64,000 nt of DNA, from positions 558,001-622,000 of the forward strand of contig NZ_JABUKC010000002.1 in NCBI RefSeq assembly GCF_014595885.1, written 5' to 3'. Numbering within the stretch: the stretch's first letter is position 1; the number at the start of each line of letters is the position of its first letter. Of this stretch, positions 31,701-40,873 are shown one piece after another. The notes beneath the pieces are model-generated. The model was not told the origin of the DNA, made no database searches, and saw only the letters and a program-made list of their open reading frames with translations. Source of the stretch: Microcella alkalica (lineage in GTDB: Bacteria; Actinomycetota; Actinomycetes; Actinomycetales; Microbacteriaceae). The position numbers were made by a program, and so were the translations under genes.

Positions 31701-33017
31701 CTAGCGCTGCTCGCCGCGGAAGCGTGCCCGCACCGCGTCGCCGTGCGCCGGGAGCGCCTCGGCGTCGCTCAGCACCCCGACCTGCTCGGCGACCTGCCGC
31801 AGCGCGGCGCGGTCGTACTCGATGATCTGCTGCGGGCGGAGGAAGCTGTAGGCGCCGAGCCCCGCGGCGAAGCGCGCCTGGCCACCGGTCGGCAGCACGT
31901 GGTTGGAGCCGGCGATGTAGTCGCCGAGGCTCACGGGCGTGGAATCGCCGACGAAGATCGCGCCCGCGCTCGTCAAGCGGGGCACGAGCGGGTCGGGCTC
32001 GCTCACGTGCACCTCGAGGTGCTCGGGGGCGTAGGCGTTGCTGAAGCGAGCGCCCTGCTCGAGGTCGTCGACGAGCACGAGCGCCGACTGCGGGCCGCGC
32101 AGCGCCGTCTCGACGCGCTCGCGGTGGTGCGTGCCGGCGACCGCCGCGGGCAGGCGCTCGGCCACGGCGGCCGCGAGCTCGGGCGCGTCGGTCACGAGCA
32201 CGGCCCCAGCGAGCTCGTCGTGCTCGGCCTGGCTCACCAGGTCGGCGACGATGAGGTCGGGGTCGGCGCTTGCGTCGGCGATGATGAGGATCTCGGTCGG
32301 GCCGGCCTCCGAGTCGATGCCGACGACGCCCTTCACGGCGCGCTTCGCGGTCGCCACGAACAGGTTGCCCGGCCCCGTGATGACCTGCACCGGCTCGAGC
32401 CCCAGGTCGGCGACGCCGTACGCGAGCGCCCCGATGGCGCCCGCCCCGCCCATCGCGTAGACCTCGTCAACGCCGAGCAGGGCGGCCGCGCCGAGGATCG
32501 TCGGGTGCACCGAGCCGCCGAAGGCTGCCTGCGGTGGGCTCGCGAGCGCGATCGACGCCACTCCGGCGACCTGCGCGGCGACGACGTTCATGACGACGCT
32601 CGAGGGGTACACGGCCTTGCCGCCCGGCACGTACAGGCCCACGCGGTCGACCGGCTGCCAGCGCTGCACGATGCGCGCGCCGGGCGCGATCGCGGTCTCC
32701 ACGGTCGGCGGCACCTGGGCGGCGGTGCCGCGGCGCACGCGGTCGATCGCCTCCACGAGGGCGGCGCGCACCGCGGGGTCGAGCGCGGCCTCGGCCTCGC
32801 GCAGCGCGCCGAGCGGCACGCGCACGTGCGGCGGGCGGACGCGATCGAAGCGCTCGGCCTGATCGAGGAGGGCCGCGGAGCCGCGCTCGCGGACATCCGC
32901 GATGAGGGCGTCGACGGCATCGACGGCGGAGCCGACGTCGCTCGCGGAGCGGGGCACGAGGGCCAGCAGCTCAGCGGTGGAGAGGGCGCGGCCGCGGAGG
33001 TCGAGGGTCTGCATCAT
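31701..33017 (-). CDS. hisD: Histidinol dehydrogenase
   Basis: 438 aa zinc enzyme oxidising L-histidinol to histidine in two NAD-dependent steps. Signature regions: GLYVPGGKAVYPSSVVMNVV, GVDEVYAMGGAGAIGALAYGV, GIDSEAGPTEILIIADASADP, VSQAEHDELAGAVLVT with zinc/catalytic His, and NAYAPEHLEVHV. Adjacent ATGs at 33017 and 33014; 33017 is nine bases from a TAGGCT hexamer. No other his genes are adjacent in the window; it is transcribed towards nrdR. Confidence 0.96.
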   Translation of the reverse strand: MMQTLDLRGRALSTAELLALVPRSASDVGSAVDAVDALIADVRERGSAALLDQAERFDRVRPPHVRVPLGALREAEAALDPAVRAALVEAIDRVRRGTAAQVPPTVETAIAPGARIVQRWQPVDRVGLYVPGGKAVYPSSVVMNVVAAQVAGVASIALASPPQAAFGGSVHPTILGAAALLGVDEVYAMGGAGAIGALAYGVADLGLEPVQVITGPGNLFVATAKRAVKGVVGIDSEAGPTEILIIADASADPDLIVADLVSQAEHDELAGAVLVTDAPELAAAVAERLPAAVAGTHHRERVETALRGPQSALVLVDDLEQGARFSNAYAPEHLEVHVSEPDPLVPRLTSAGAIFVGDSTPVSLGDYIAGSNHVLPTGGQARFAAGLGAYSFLRPQQIIEYDRAALRQVAEQVGVLSDAEALPAHGDAVRARFRGEQR

Positions 33018-33026
33018 GGCCCGCTC

Positions 33027-33032
33027 AGCCTA
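33027..33032 (-). promoter_or_regulatory. -10 hexamer TAGGCT of hisD
   Basis: Reverse-strand TAGGCT nine bases before the first ATG. Confidence 0.4.
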
Positions 33033-33082
33033 ATCGCGGCCAGCCTCGGGAATAGCCGGGCGAGGGCGGTGTTGGATCGAGC

Positions 33083-33586
33083 GTGATGACCGCAGCAGCC
33101 GACGCCACCGGATTCGACGCCTTCGCGCAGGCCTTCCGCCGCCACGCGGCCGGGGTCGCCGTGATCACGGCGCGCACGCCCGACGGCCGACCCGTCGGCT
33201 TCACGGCGACCTCGCTCGCCTCGCTCGCGGCGACTCCCCCGCTCGCGACCTTCAACATGGCGCGCACGGCGAGCAGCTGGCCCGCGATCGAGGGCACCGA
33301 CCACGTCGCGATCCACATGCTCGGCCTCGACGACCTGGAGGTCGCGCGCATCATGGCCGGCGACCACGACCGCCGCTTCGACGGCGACCACTGGGAGGAG
33401 GGGCCGCACGGCCTGCCCGTGCTGCGCGGCGTCACGGCGTGGATGGTCGGCCGCATCGTGGCCCGCACCCACGTCGCCGAGAGCGCGATGATCGCCGTGC
33501 AGATCGAGCAGGGCTCGCTCGGCGAGCCCGATGAGCCGCTGCTCTACCACGAGCGCCGCTACCGCGCCCTCGGCGACGAGCTCTAG
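33083..33586 (+). CDS. Flavin reductase-like FMN-binding protein
   Basis: 167 aa split-barrel flavoprotein. FRRHAAGVAVITARTPDGRPVGFTATSLASLAATPPLATF is the flavin-binding opening of the NADH:flavin reductase family (HpaC-like), with HVAIHMLGLDDLEVARIMAG and a C-terminal LLYHERRYRAL. It may supply reduced flavin to a monooxygenase, but no partner is next to it. GTG 33083 or the following ATG 33086 is the start. Divergent from hisD; stop overlaps the convergent antitoxin-like gene by four bases. Confidence 0.88.
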   Translation: MMTAAADATGFDAFAQAFRRHAAGVAVITARTPDGRPVGFTATSLASLAATPPLATFNMARTASSWPAIEGTDHVAIHMLGLDDLEVARIMAGDHDRRFDGDHWEEGPHGLPVLRGVTAWMVGRIVARTHVAESAMIAVQIEQGSLGEPDEPLLYHERRYRALGDEL

Positions 33587-33810
33587 GAGGCCGCTCCCCC
33601 GCGGTCGGTGCCGATCGCGCCGTCGATGTTCGCCTTCACGTCGTCGATCTGCTCAGTGAACCGACCTCCCGTGACCCTGTCGGCCACGTCGGCGACGCCG
33701 TCGAGCACCGTGTCACTGATGTTCTCGGCTTGCTCGCTCTCGAGCATCCCCTTGACCTGCTCGCTGTCGAGGAACTCCTTGGCCTTGCCGGTGATGTCGT
33801 CGATGCCCAT
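33583..33810 (-). CDS. MT0933-type antitoxin family small protein
   Basis: 75 aa. MGIDDITGKAKEFLDSEQVKG, then ENISDTVLDGVADVADRVTGG and FTEQIDDVKANIDGAIG: the Gly/Asp/Lys-rich repeated amphipathic helices of the MT0933/Rv0909-type antitoxin family. The start codon ATG 33810 has AAGGAGAT upstream. In Mycobacterium such a protein pairs with a neighbouring toxin, but no toxin-like gene is next to it here (neighbours are flavin reductase and dnaE). The family is also found without toxins in actinobacteria and may have a stress role. Confidence 0.75.
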   Translation of the reverse strand: MGIDDITGKAKEFLDSEQVKGMLESEQAENISDTVLDGVADVADRVTGGRFTEQIDDVKANIDGAIGTDRGGAAS

Positions 33811-33920
33811 CGCGATCTCCTTCTGCGCTGCGCGCAATCGTGCCGCCTCCTCGTCGAGGCGTCGCCAACATTCTGGTGCGACCGACGGCGCGGCCGAGCG
33901 ATTCTCAGCGGATGCCCGGC

Positions 33921-36900
33921 TCAGGCGAGCGCGCGGGGCCCCAGCAGGCTCTTCACCTCGCCGAAGAAGCCCGCCGTGGGCTCGATGCGGTGAGGCAGCT
34001 CGAACACCCGCGCGGCCTCGTCGCGCACGAGCCGCAGCCGCACCTCGGTCGAGCCGCGGTGGCGGCGCAGCACCGCTTCGAGCTCGGTGACGACGTCGAC
34101 GGTGGCGCGCTGCTCGCGCAGCGAGAGCACGAGCGGGCCCGTCTCGCTCGCGACTCCGAAGTCGGGCGTCTGCAGCGTCATGGCCTGCAGGGTGATGCCG
34201 TCGTCGCGGTGGTTGACGCGACCGCGGATGACGACGATCGAGTCGGCCTGCAGGCGCGGACCGAACTCCTGGTAGGTCTTGCCGAGGAACATCACGGTGA
34301 GCTCGCCGCCGAAGTCCTCGATCGTCACCATGCCGTAGGGGTTGCCGGAGTTGCGCGCCACGCGGTGCTGCACGCTCGTGATGAGCCCCGCGACGGTGAC
34401 CTGCTCGCCGTCGTCGGGCGGATTGTCGTTGAGCTCGGCGATCGGCGCGCCCGCGTGCTTGGCGAGGGCGATCTCGAGCCCGGCGAGCGGGTGGTCGCTC
34501 ACGTAGAGGCCGAGCATCTCGCGCTCGAAGGCGAGCTTGTCCTTCTTCGCCCACTCCGGCCGGTCGGGCACCTGCTCGGTCGCCGTCGGCTCGTCGAAGA
34601 GGCTGTCGAAGTCGAAGCCGAAGTCGCCGTTGTCCTCCGCGCGCTTCTCCTTCACGGCGGCCTCGACGGCGCTCTCGTGGATCTCCATGAGCGCGCGCCG
34701 CGTGGCGCCGAGCGAGTCGAAGGCGCCGGCCTTGATGAGCGACTCGATGGCGCGCTTGTTGGCCACGGGCGTCGGCACCTTCTTGAGGAAGTCGTGGAAG
34801 CCGGTGAAGCGGCCCTTCTCCTCGCGCGCCTGCCGGATGCCCTCGACGACGTTGTGCCCGACGTTGCGCACGGCGCCGAGCCCGAAGCGGATGTCGTCGC
34901 CGACGGCGGCGAAGAACCCGATCGACTCGTTGACGTCGGGCGGCAGCACCGTGATGCCCATGCGGCGGCACTCGTTGAGGTACACCGCCATCTTGTCCTT
35001 CGAGTCGCCCACGCTCGTCAGCAGGGCGGCCATGTACTCGGCCGGGTAGTGCGCCTTGAGGTAGGCCGTCCAGTACGACACGACGCCGTAGGCGGCCGAG
35101 TGCGCCTTGTTGAAGGCGTAGTCGGAGAACGGCAGCAGAATGTCCCACAGCGTCTTCACCGCGTCGGCCGAGTAGCCGTTCGCCTGCATGCCGGCGCTGA
35201 AGTTCTCGAACTGCTTGTCGAGCTCGCTCTTCTTCTTCTTGCCCATCGCGCGCCGCAGCAGGTCGGCCTGCGCGAGCGTGTAGCCCGCGAGCTTCTGCGC
35301 GATCGCCATGACCTGCTCCTGGTAGACGATGAGGCCGTAGGTCGTGCCGAGCACCTCCTCCAGCGGCTCGGCGAGCTCCGGATGGATCGGCGTGATCGGC
35401 TGGCGGCCGTTCTTGCGCAGCGCGTAGTTGGTGTGCGACTCCGCACCCATCGGGCCGGGGCGGTAGAGCGCGAGCACGGCCGAGATGTCTTCGAAGTTGT
35501 CGGGCTTCATCATGCGCAGCAGCGAGCGCATGGGGCCACCATCGAGCTGGAAGACGCCGAGCGTGTCACCGCGCGCCATGAGCTCGTACGCGGCCGGGTC
35601 GTCGAGGGCGAGATCCTCCAGCACGAGCTCGATGCCGCGGTTGGCGCGGATGTTGTCGAGCGCGTCGTCGATGATCGTGAGGTTGCGCAGCCCCAGGAAG
35701 TCCATCTTGATGAGGCCGAGCGACTCGCACGCGGGGTAGTCGAACTGCGTGACGATCTGGCCGTCCTGCTCGCGCTTCATGATCGGGATGATGTCGATGA
35801 GCGGCTCGCTCGACATGATCACGCCCGCCGCGTGCACGCCCCACTGGCGCTTGAGGTTCTCGAGCCCGAGGGCCGTGTCGAACACGCGCCGAGCATCCGG
35901 ATCGACCTCGATGACGGCGCGGAAATCGCCCGCCTCCTTGTGACGCGGATGCGCGGGGTCGAGGATGCCCGACAGCGGCATGTCTTTGCCCATGATTGCC
36001 GGGGGCATCGCCTTCGTGAGCTTCTCGCCCATGCCGAAGGGGAAGCCGAGCACGCGCGAGCTGTCTTTCAACGCCTGCTTGGCCTTGATGGTGCCGTAGG
36101 TGACGATCTGCGCGACGCGCTCGTCGCCGTACTTCTCGGTGACGTAGCGGATCACCTCGCCGCGGCGACGGTCGTCGAAGTCGACGTCGAAGTCGGGCAT
36201 CGAGACGCGGTCGGGGTTGAGGAAGCGCTCGAACAGCAGGCCGTGCTCGATCGGATCGAGGTCGGTGATGCGCATCGCGTAGGCGGCCATCGAGCCGGCG
36301 CCCGAGCCGCGGCCGGGGCCGACGCGGATGCCGTTGCGCTTGGACCAGTTGATGAAGTCGGCGACGACGAGGAAGTAGCCCGAGAAGCCCATCTGCGTGA
36401 TGACGCCGATCTCGTACTCGGCCCGCGCTCGTACCTCGGCCGACACGCCGCCCGGGTAGCGCTGCTCGAGGCCCTTCTCGACCTCCTTGATGAACCAGCT
36501 GTTCTCGGTCTCGCCCTCGGGCACCGGGAAGCGCGGCATGTAGTTGGCGGCCGTGTCGAAAGCGACGTTCACGCGCTCGGCGATGAGCAGCGTCGAGTCG
36601 CAGGCCTCGGGGTGGTCGCGGAAGAGCTCACGCATCTGCGCCGGGGTCTTGAGGTAGAACTCGTCGGCGTCGAACTTGAAGCGGTTCGGGTCGTCGAGGG
36701 TCGAGCCGGACTGCACGCACAGCAGGGCCGCGTGCGAGCTCGCGTCGCCCGGGTGCGTGTAGTGCAGGTCGTTCGTCGCGACGAGCGGTAGCCCGAGGTC
36801 TTTCGCGAGGCGGATGAGGTCGCTCATGATGCGGCGCTCGATGCCGAGGCCGTGATCCATGATCTCGGCGAAGTAGTTCTCGCGGCCGAAGATGTCGCGG

Positions 36901-37427
36901 AACTCCGCTGCCGCCTCGCGAGCCTTCTCGTACTGGCCGAGCCGCAGGCGCGTCTGCACCTCGCCGCTCGGGCAGCCCGTCGTGGCGATGATGCCCTCGC
37001 TGTACCGGCTCAGCAGCTCGCGATCCATACGAGGTTTGAAGTAGTAGCCCTCGATCGAGGCGAGCGACGACAGGCGGAACAGGTTGTGCATGCCAGCGGT
37101 CGTCTCGGCGAGCAGGGTGATGTGGGTGTACGAGCCGGCGCCCGACACGTCATCCTCGCCGCCCGTGCCCCACTTCACGCGGGTCTTGTCGGTGCGGTGC
37201 GTGCCCGGGGTGAGGTACGCCTCGGTGCCGATGATCGGCTTGATGCCGGCCTCGGTCGCGGTGCGCCAGAAGTCGAAGGCACCGAACATGTTGCCGTGGT
37301 CGGTAACGGCGATCGCCGGCATGCCCTGGGCGACCGCCTCCTCGATGAGCGGCTTCACGCGGGCCGCTCCGTCGAGCATCGAGTACTCGCTGTGCACGTG
37401 GAGGTGGACGAACGAGTCGGTGGTCAC
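33921..37427 (-). CDS. dnaE: DNA polymerase III alpha subunit
   Basis: 1168 aa replicative polymerase. The N-terminal PHP domain begins FVHLHVHSEYSMLDGAARVK (about residues 5-270). The palm has the catalytic aspartates in MPDFDVDFDDRRRGEVIRYV (about 400). GVHAAGVIMSSEPL and FLGLRNLTIIDDALD follow, then the tandem HhH region, the OB domain (EQVTVAGLITSVQHRVARNSG, about 990) and a short C-terminal region. Length is normal for DnaE1. A TAGACT hexamer lies about 65 bases before the ATG. It follows rluD on the same strand after the divergent GNAT gene. Confidence 0.97.
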   Translation of the reverse strand: MTTDSFVHLHVHSEYSMLDGAARVKPLIEEAVAQGMPAIAVTDHGNMFGAFDFWRTATEAGIKPIIGTEAYLTPGTHRTDKTRVKWGTGGEDDVSGAGSYTHITLLAETTAGMHNLFRLSSLASIEGYYFKPRMDRELLSRYSEGIIATTGCPSGEVQTRLRLGQYEKAREAAAEFRDIFGRENYFAEIMDHGLGIERRIMSDLIRLAKDLGLPLVATNDLHYTHPGDASSHAALLCVQSGSTLDDPNRFKFDADEFYLKTPAQMRELFRDHPEACDSTLLIAERVNVAFDTAANYMPRFPVPEGETENSWFIKEVEKGLEQRYPGGVSAEVRARAEYEIGVITQMGFSGYFLVVADFINWSKRNGIRVGPGRGSGAGSMAAYAMRITDLDPIEHGLLFERFLNPDRVSMPDFDVDFDDRRRGEVIRYVTEKYGDERVAQIVTYGTIKAKQALKDSSRVLGFPFGMGEKLTKAMPPAIMGKDMPLSGILDPAHPRHKEAGDFRAVIEVDPDARRVFDTALGLENLKRQWGVHAAGVIMSSEPLIDIIPIMKREQDGQIVTQFDYPACESLGLIKMDFLGLRNLTIIDDALDNIRANRGIELVLEDLALDDPAAYELMARGDTLGVFQLDGGPMRSLLRMMKPDNFEDISAVLALYRPGPMGAESHTNYALRKNGRQPITPIHPELAEPLEEVLGTTYGLIVYQEQVMAIAQKLAGYTLAQADLLRRAMGKKKKSELDKQFENFSAGMQANGYSADAVKTLWDILLPFSDYAFNKAHSAAYGVVSYWTAYLKAHYPAEYMAALLTSVGDSKDKMAVYLNECRRMGITVLPPDVNESIGFFAAVGDDIRFGLGAVRNVGHNVVEGIRQAREEKGRFTGFHDFLKKVPTPVANKRAIESLIKAGAFDSLGATRRALMEIHESAVEAAVKEKRAEDNGDFGFDFDSLFDEPTATEQVPDRPEWAKKDKLAFEREMLGLYVSDHPLAGLEIALAKHAGAPIAELNDNPPDDGEQVTVAGLITSVQHRVARNSGNPYGMVTIEDFGGELTVMFLGKTYQEFGPRLQADSIVVIRGRVNHRDDGITLQAMTLQTPDFGVASETGPLVLSLREQRATVDVVTELEAVLRRHRGSTEVRLRLVRDEAARVFELPHRIEPTAGFFGEVKSLLGPRALA

Positions 37428-37490
37428 GGCACCTCCGGGTGCGGTCGGCGGGTCGGTCGCGAGGGTCGGCCCTGGTCGTGCGGGGTCACC

Positions 37491-37496
37491 AGTCTA
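37491..37496 (-). promoter_or_regulatory. -10 hexamer TAGACT of dnaE
   Basis: Reverse-strand TAGACT, giving a leader of about 60 bases. The 200-base gap 37428-37627 holds nothing else I recognise. Confidence 0.4.
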
Positions 37497-37627
37497 GGTC
37501 GGTCGGAGGGGGCGCTCGGCGTGTCGTGGGCGTGGCGCGCGAGCCGCGCATCCGCGCTCGGAGACGGCCGTCGGGAGAGCCATCGGGAGCGGCGCCGGGA
37601 GGCGCCCGAGCGCGCTGGCCTCCCGGC

Positions 37628-38134
37628 ATGACGGCACCCCGGATCGAGCTGACGCGACTCACGGGCGTGCCCGTCGAGGAGGTCGCGGCGCTGCTCAACG
37701 AGCCGGGCAACGCCCGGCACATGCCGCTCGTCGGCGAGCCCTTCACCGTGCCGGCGGCCGAGGCCTGGGTCGGTGCGAAGGATGCCCAGTGGGCCGAGCA
37801 CGGCTACGGGCCATGGGCGGTCATGGTCGACGACCGGTTCGTCGGCTGGGGCGGCTTCCAGCACGAGGAGGCCGGCGCGGATCTCGCGCTCGTGCTCGAC
37901 CCGGCGCACTGGGGCCTCGGGGCGGCCGTCGCGCGGCGGATGCTGCAGGTCGGCTTCGAGCAGCTCGGGCTGCCGGTCGTGCTCGTGGCGCTGCCGCACT
38001 CGCGGACGTCGCCCGACCGCGCGCTCGCCCGCTGGGGCTTCGAGCCCGCGGGCGAGACGACCTTCGGCGAGGTGGTCTTCCGGCAGTACCGCCTCACGGC
38101 CGACGACTGGCGCGCGGCGCTGGGCGGCCGCTGA
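37628..38134 (+). CDS. GNAT-family N-acetyltransferase
   Basis: 168 aa. PWAVMVDDRFVGWGGFQHEEAGADLALVLDPAHWGLGAAVARRML contains the acetyl-CoA loop (W-G-L-G-A-A), followed by VVLVALPHSRTSPDRALARWGFEPAGET, the typical late strand and helix. It resembles RimJ/RimL-like proteins; acceptor unknown. The only forward gene between dnaE and rluD. ATG 37628 chosen since the upstream frame is not conserved; no clear ribosome site. Confidence 0.82.
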   Translation: MTAPRIELTRLTGVPVEEVAALLNEPGNARHMPLVGEPFTVPAAEAWVGAKDAQWAEHGYGPWAVMVDDRFVGWGGFQHEEAGADLALVLDPAHWGLGAAVARRMLQVGFEQLGLPVVLVALPHSRTSPDRALARWGFEPAGETTFGEVVFRQYRLTADDWRAALGGR

Positions 38135-38138
38135 ACAC

Positions 38139-39062
38139 TCAGGCGGCGCGGAGCACGTCGAGCGCGTGCTGCAGGTCGTCCGGGTAGACGGAGGAGAACT
38201 CGACCTCGGCGCCGCTGCCCGGGTGCCGGAACCCGAGTCGCATGGCATGCAGCCACTGCCGCGTGAGGCCGAGTCGCGCGCTCAGCACGGGGTCGGCGCC
38301 GTACATCGCGTCGCCCACGCAGGGGTGGCGCTGCGCGGCCATGTGCACGCGGATCTGGTGGGTGCGCCCGGTCTCGAGGTGGATCTCCAGCAGCGTCGCG
38401 GCGGGGAAGGCCTCGAGCGTGTCGTAGTGGGTGACGCTCGGCTTGCCGCCCGCGACCACGGCGAATTTCCACGCCGAGCCGGGGTGCCGGCCGATCGGGG
38501 CGTCGATCGTGCCCGAGAACGGGTCGGGGTGCCCTTGCACGACCGCGTGGTAGATCTTCGACACCTCGCGGTCGTGGAACTGCCGCTTGAGCTCGCGATA
38601 GGCCGACTCGCTCTTCGCGACGACCATGAGCCCGCTCGTGCCGGCGTCGAGCCGGTGCACGATGCCGGCCCGCTCGGCGGGACCGGAGGTGGCGATGCGG
38701 AACCCTGCGGCGGCGAGGGCGCCGAGCACGGTCGGTCCCTCCCACCCGACGCTCGGATGGGCGGCGACGCCGACGGGCTTGTCGATCACGACCAGGTCGT
38801 CGTCGTCGTGCACGATGCGCAGGCTCTCGACCGCGACCGGCTGGATGCTCGGCTCGCGTCGCGGCTGCCACGAGACCTCCAGCCACGCGTCGCGCGGCAG
38901 TCGATCGGACTTGCCGACCGTGCGGCCGTCGACCGTGACCCCGCCGGCCTCGGCGACCTCCGCCGCGAAGGAGCGGGAGAACCCGAGCAGTTTCGCCAGG
39001 GCTGCGTCCACGCGCTCGCCGGACAGACCGTCGGGGACGGGAAGAGCGCGCGACTCGGTCAC
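38139..39062 (-). CDS. RluA/RluD-family pseudouridine synthase
   Basis: 307 aa. N-terminal S4 domain ([25 protein letters not shown]) and the catalytic domain: [14 protein letters not shown], the catalytic Asp in [32 protein letters not shown] and GDAMYGAD. Matches RluD, which modifies 23S rRNA. GTG start at 39062. In most actinobacteria lspA (signal peptidase II) lies between divIVA and this gene; here the gap to divIVA is 34 bases and lspA is absent. Confidence 0.93.
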   Translation of the reverse strand: MTESRALPVPDGLSGERVDAALAKLLGFSRSFAAEVAEAGGVTVDGRTVGKSDRLPRDAWLEVSWQPRREPSIQPVAVESLRIVHDDDDLVVIDKPVGVAAHPSVGWEGPTVLGALAAAGFRIATSGPAERAGIVHRLDAGTSGLMVVAKSESAYRELKRQFHDREVSKIYHAVVQGHPDPFSGTIDAPIGRHPGSAWKFAVVAGGKPSVTHYDTLEAFPAATLLEIHLETGRTHQIRVHMAAQRHPCVGDAMYGADPVLSARLGLTRQWLHAMRLGFRHPGSGAEVEFSSVYPDDLQHALDVLRAA

Positions 39063-39096
39063 GGCGCTCCTCCCGTCCCCGACGAGAGGCTGAGGC

Positions 39097-39888
39097 TCAG
39101 GAGCCGTAGCCCGGGTACTGGCCCGGGGTCTGCTGCGGCTGGCCGAAGCTCGGCGCGGAGCCCGGGAACTGGGCGGAGCCGGGGGCACCGACCGGTGCCG
39201 AGCCGATGGGCGCCGCGGCCGAGCCCGGGGCCGCGGCCGAGCCCGGCTGCGCCACCGAGGCGGTCGAGCCCTCGAGCTCGCGCAGCTGGCCCTGGATGTA
39301 GGTGCGCAGCTGGTTGCGGTACTCGCGCTCGAACACGCGCAGCTCTTCCACGCGCGCCTCGAGCGAGGTCTTCTCGGCCTGCAGCTGCTCGACGATCTGG
39401 CGCTGCTGGCCCTCGGCCTCGCTCACGAGTCGAGCGGCGGTCGCCTGGCCCTCGGCGATGAGCTCGTCGCGCTTGGCGATGCCCTCGCGCACGTGCTCCT
39501 CGTGGAGGCGGCGCGCGAGCTGCAGCAGGTTGTTCGTGCTCGTGGTCTCGAGCGAGGCGTCGGTCGCGGCGGGAGCCGACGCCGGCGCGGGCGCCGAGTA
39601 CGCGGGAGCCGAGACCGCGGGAGCCGAGGGGGCGGGAGCGGAGACCGCGGGCGTCGGGGCCTGCGGGGCCTCGGCGGCGGGCGCTGCGCCCCCGCTGCGC
39701 TGCAGCTCGGCGATGCGGGCGTCGGCCGCGACGAGACGCTGCTTCAGCTCGTCGTTCTCCTGATTGAGGCGGCGGAACTCGACGACGATCTCATCGAGGA
39801 AGTCATCGACCTCGTCCTGGTCGTATCCCTCGCGGAACTTGGTCGACTGGAAGCGCTTGTTGACGACGTCTTCGGGAGTGAGGGCCAT
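39097..39888 (-). CDS. divIVA: Cell-division/polar growth protein DivIVA (Wag31)
   Basis: 263 aa. The N-terminal membrane-binding domain is canonical ([33 protein letters not shown], about residues 3-36), followed by a first coiled coil, an Ala/Pro/Ser-rich linker with SAPA repeats (about 75-125), a second long coiled coil ([20 protein letters not shown] onward) and a GSA/P-rich tail. It marks negatively curved membrane at poles and directs apical growth. ATG 39888 with CGAGGT upstream. The last of the division genes; a Ser/Thr kinase (60450) is a possible regulator by analogy with Wag31. Confidence 0.95.
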   Translation of the reverse strand: MALTPEDVVNKRFQSTKFREGYDQDEVDDFLDEIVVEFRRLNQENDELKQRLVAADARIAELQRSGGAAPAAEAPQAPTPAVSAPAPSAPAVSAPAYSAPAPASAPAATDASLETTSTNNLLQLARRLHEEHVREGIAKRDELIAEGQATAARLVSEAEGQQRQIVEQLQAEKTSLEARVEELRVFEREYRNQLRTYIQGQLRELEGSTASVAQPGSAAAPGSAAAPIGSAPVGAPGSAQFPGSAPSFGQPQQTPGQYPGYGS

Positions 39889-40020
39889 GCCGTCTACCTC
39901 GAAACTTTCTGGAGAGCGGTCGGATAACGATGAGGTAACGCTAGCAACAGCGGACCTCACGCGTCACATCGGTGCCCCCACCCTATCCACTCGGAGGGCG
40001 GTGCGGCAGAGCCTTCCGGC

Positions 40021-40317
40021 CTAGCGCGGCCCGACGATCGACATGAGGATGAACAGCACGATCATGACGATCGTCCAGGCCAGGTCGAGCTGGATCGCGC
40101 CGAGCCGGATCGGCGGGATGACGCGACGCACCGCGCGGATCGGCGGGTCGGTGATCGTGTAGCTCACCTCGGCGGCGATGACCACGGCACCCTGCGGCCG
40201 CCAGGACCGGTTGAGCGCCTGAATCCAGTCGAAGACGAACCGGGCCCACATGGCGATGAAGACGATGAGCAATGCGACGTAGATCACGCCGAACACGATG
40301 GAGAGAGCGGCCTGCAC
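40021..40317 (-). CDS. YggT-family membrane protein
   Basis: 98 aa, two transmembrane helices (SIVFGVIYVALLIVFIAMWA and LDLAWTIVMIVLFILMSIV) and the conserved YggT core TDPPIRAVRRVIPPIRLGAIQLD. The gene is a standard member of the sepF-yggT-divIVA group and is thought to aid division or membrane homeostasis. GTG start at 40317, 52 bases after sepF. Confidence 0.93.
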   Translation of the reverse strand: MQAALSIVFGVIYVALLIVFIAMWARFVFDWIQALNRSWRPQGAVVIAAEVSYTITDPPIRAVRRVIPPIRLGAIQLDLAWTIVMIVLFILMSIVGPR

Positions 40318-40369
40318 GGTTCCTAGTCTTCCAGGTCACGCTGGGAGCACGACCCGGCGAGGCCGCCGC

Positions 40370-40840
40370 TCAGGAGAGGAACGAGGCGTCGACGCCCGGC
40401 TCGGGCTCCGCCTGCTCGCCGCTCACCGCGACGTGGGCCGGCGAGAGCAGGAAGACCTTGCTCGTGACGCGCTCGATCTTGCCGTAGAGGCCCTGAGAGA
40501 GGCCGCTGGCGAAGTCGACGAGACGACGGGCCTCCGACTCGGTCATCTGCGAGAGGTTGATGATGACGGGGATGCCCTCGCGGAAGCTCTCGGCGATGAC
40601 CTGCGCGTCCTTGTAGTGACGCGGGTGGACGGTGAGGATCTCATTCATGTCGGCAGGAGCGGCGTTCCGGGTCGGGGCGGGGCGACGCAGGGGCGTCACG
40701 GGGGCGCGCTGCGGGCCCGGAGCGGGCACGGCGGCGACGGAGGGCGCGGGCTGCGCGCGCTGCTCGGCGGGCGCGTCGTACTCGACCTCTTCATCGGCGA
40801 GGCCGAGGTAGACCATGGTCTTGCGAAGCGGGTTCGTCAT
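40370..40840 (-). CDS. sepF: Cell division protein SepF
   Basis: 156 aa. N-terminal amphipathic membrane helix ([18 protein letters not shown]), proline-rich linker, and the globular SepF core: [32 protein letters not shown] and [31 protein letters not shown]. SepF anchors FtsZ to the membrane where FtsA is missing, as in actinobacteria; no ftsA is seen in this cluster. ATG with AGGACG upstream. It lies between yggS and yggT. Confidence 0.96.
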   Translation of the reverse strand: MTNPLRKTMVYLGLADEEVEYDAPAEQRAQPAPSVAAVPAPGPQRAPVTPLRRPAPTRNAAPADMNEILTVHPRHYKDAQVIAESFREGIPVIINLSQMTESEARRLVDFASGLSQGLYGKIERVTSKVFLLSPAHVAVSGEQAEPEPGVDASFLS

Positions 40841-40873
40841 GAGGCGTCCTTCGAGTCGTGGTGCGCTTGCAGG

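Noticed and set aside
33840-36791. Long forward open frame (983 codons) opposite dnaE
   Set aside because: It is the antisense shadow of dnaE, low-complexity in Arg/Glu/Val/His, with no domain; high GC makes such frames common.
37428-37627. Gap between dnaE and the GNAT gene examined for small genes or RNA
   Set aside because: Only the dnaE -10 hexamer is recognisable; no start codon with a ribosome site and no stable hairpin stands out.
39560-39680. Repeated GGGAGCCGAG/GCGGGAGC words within divIVA
   Set aside because: They code for the SAPA-type disordered linker, normal for actinobacterial DivIVA.
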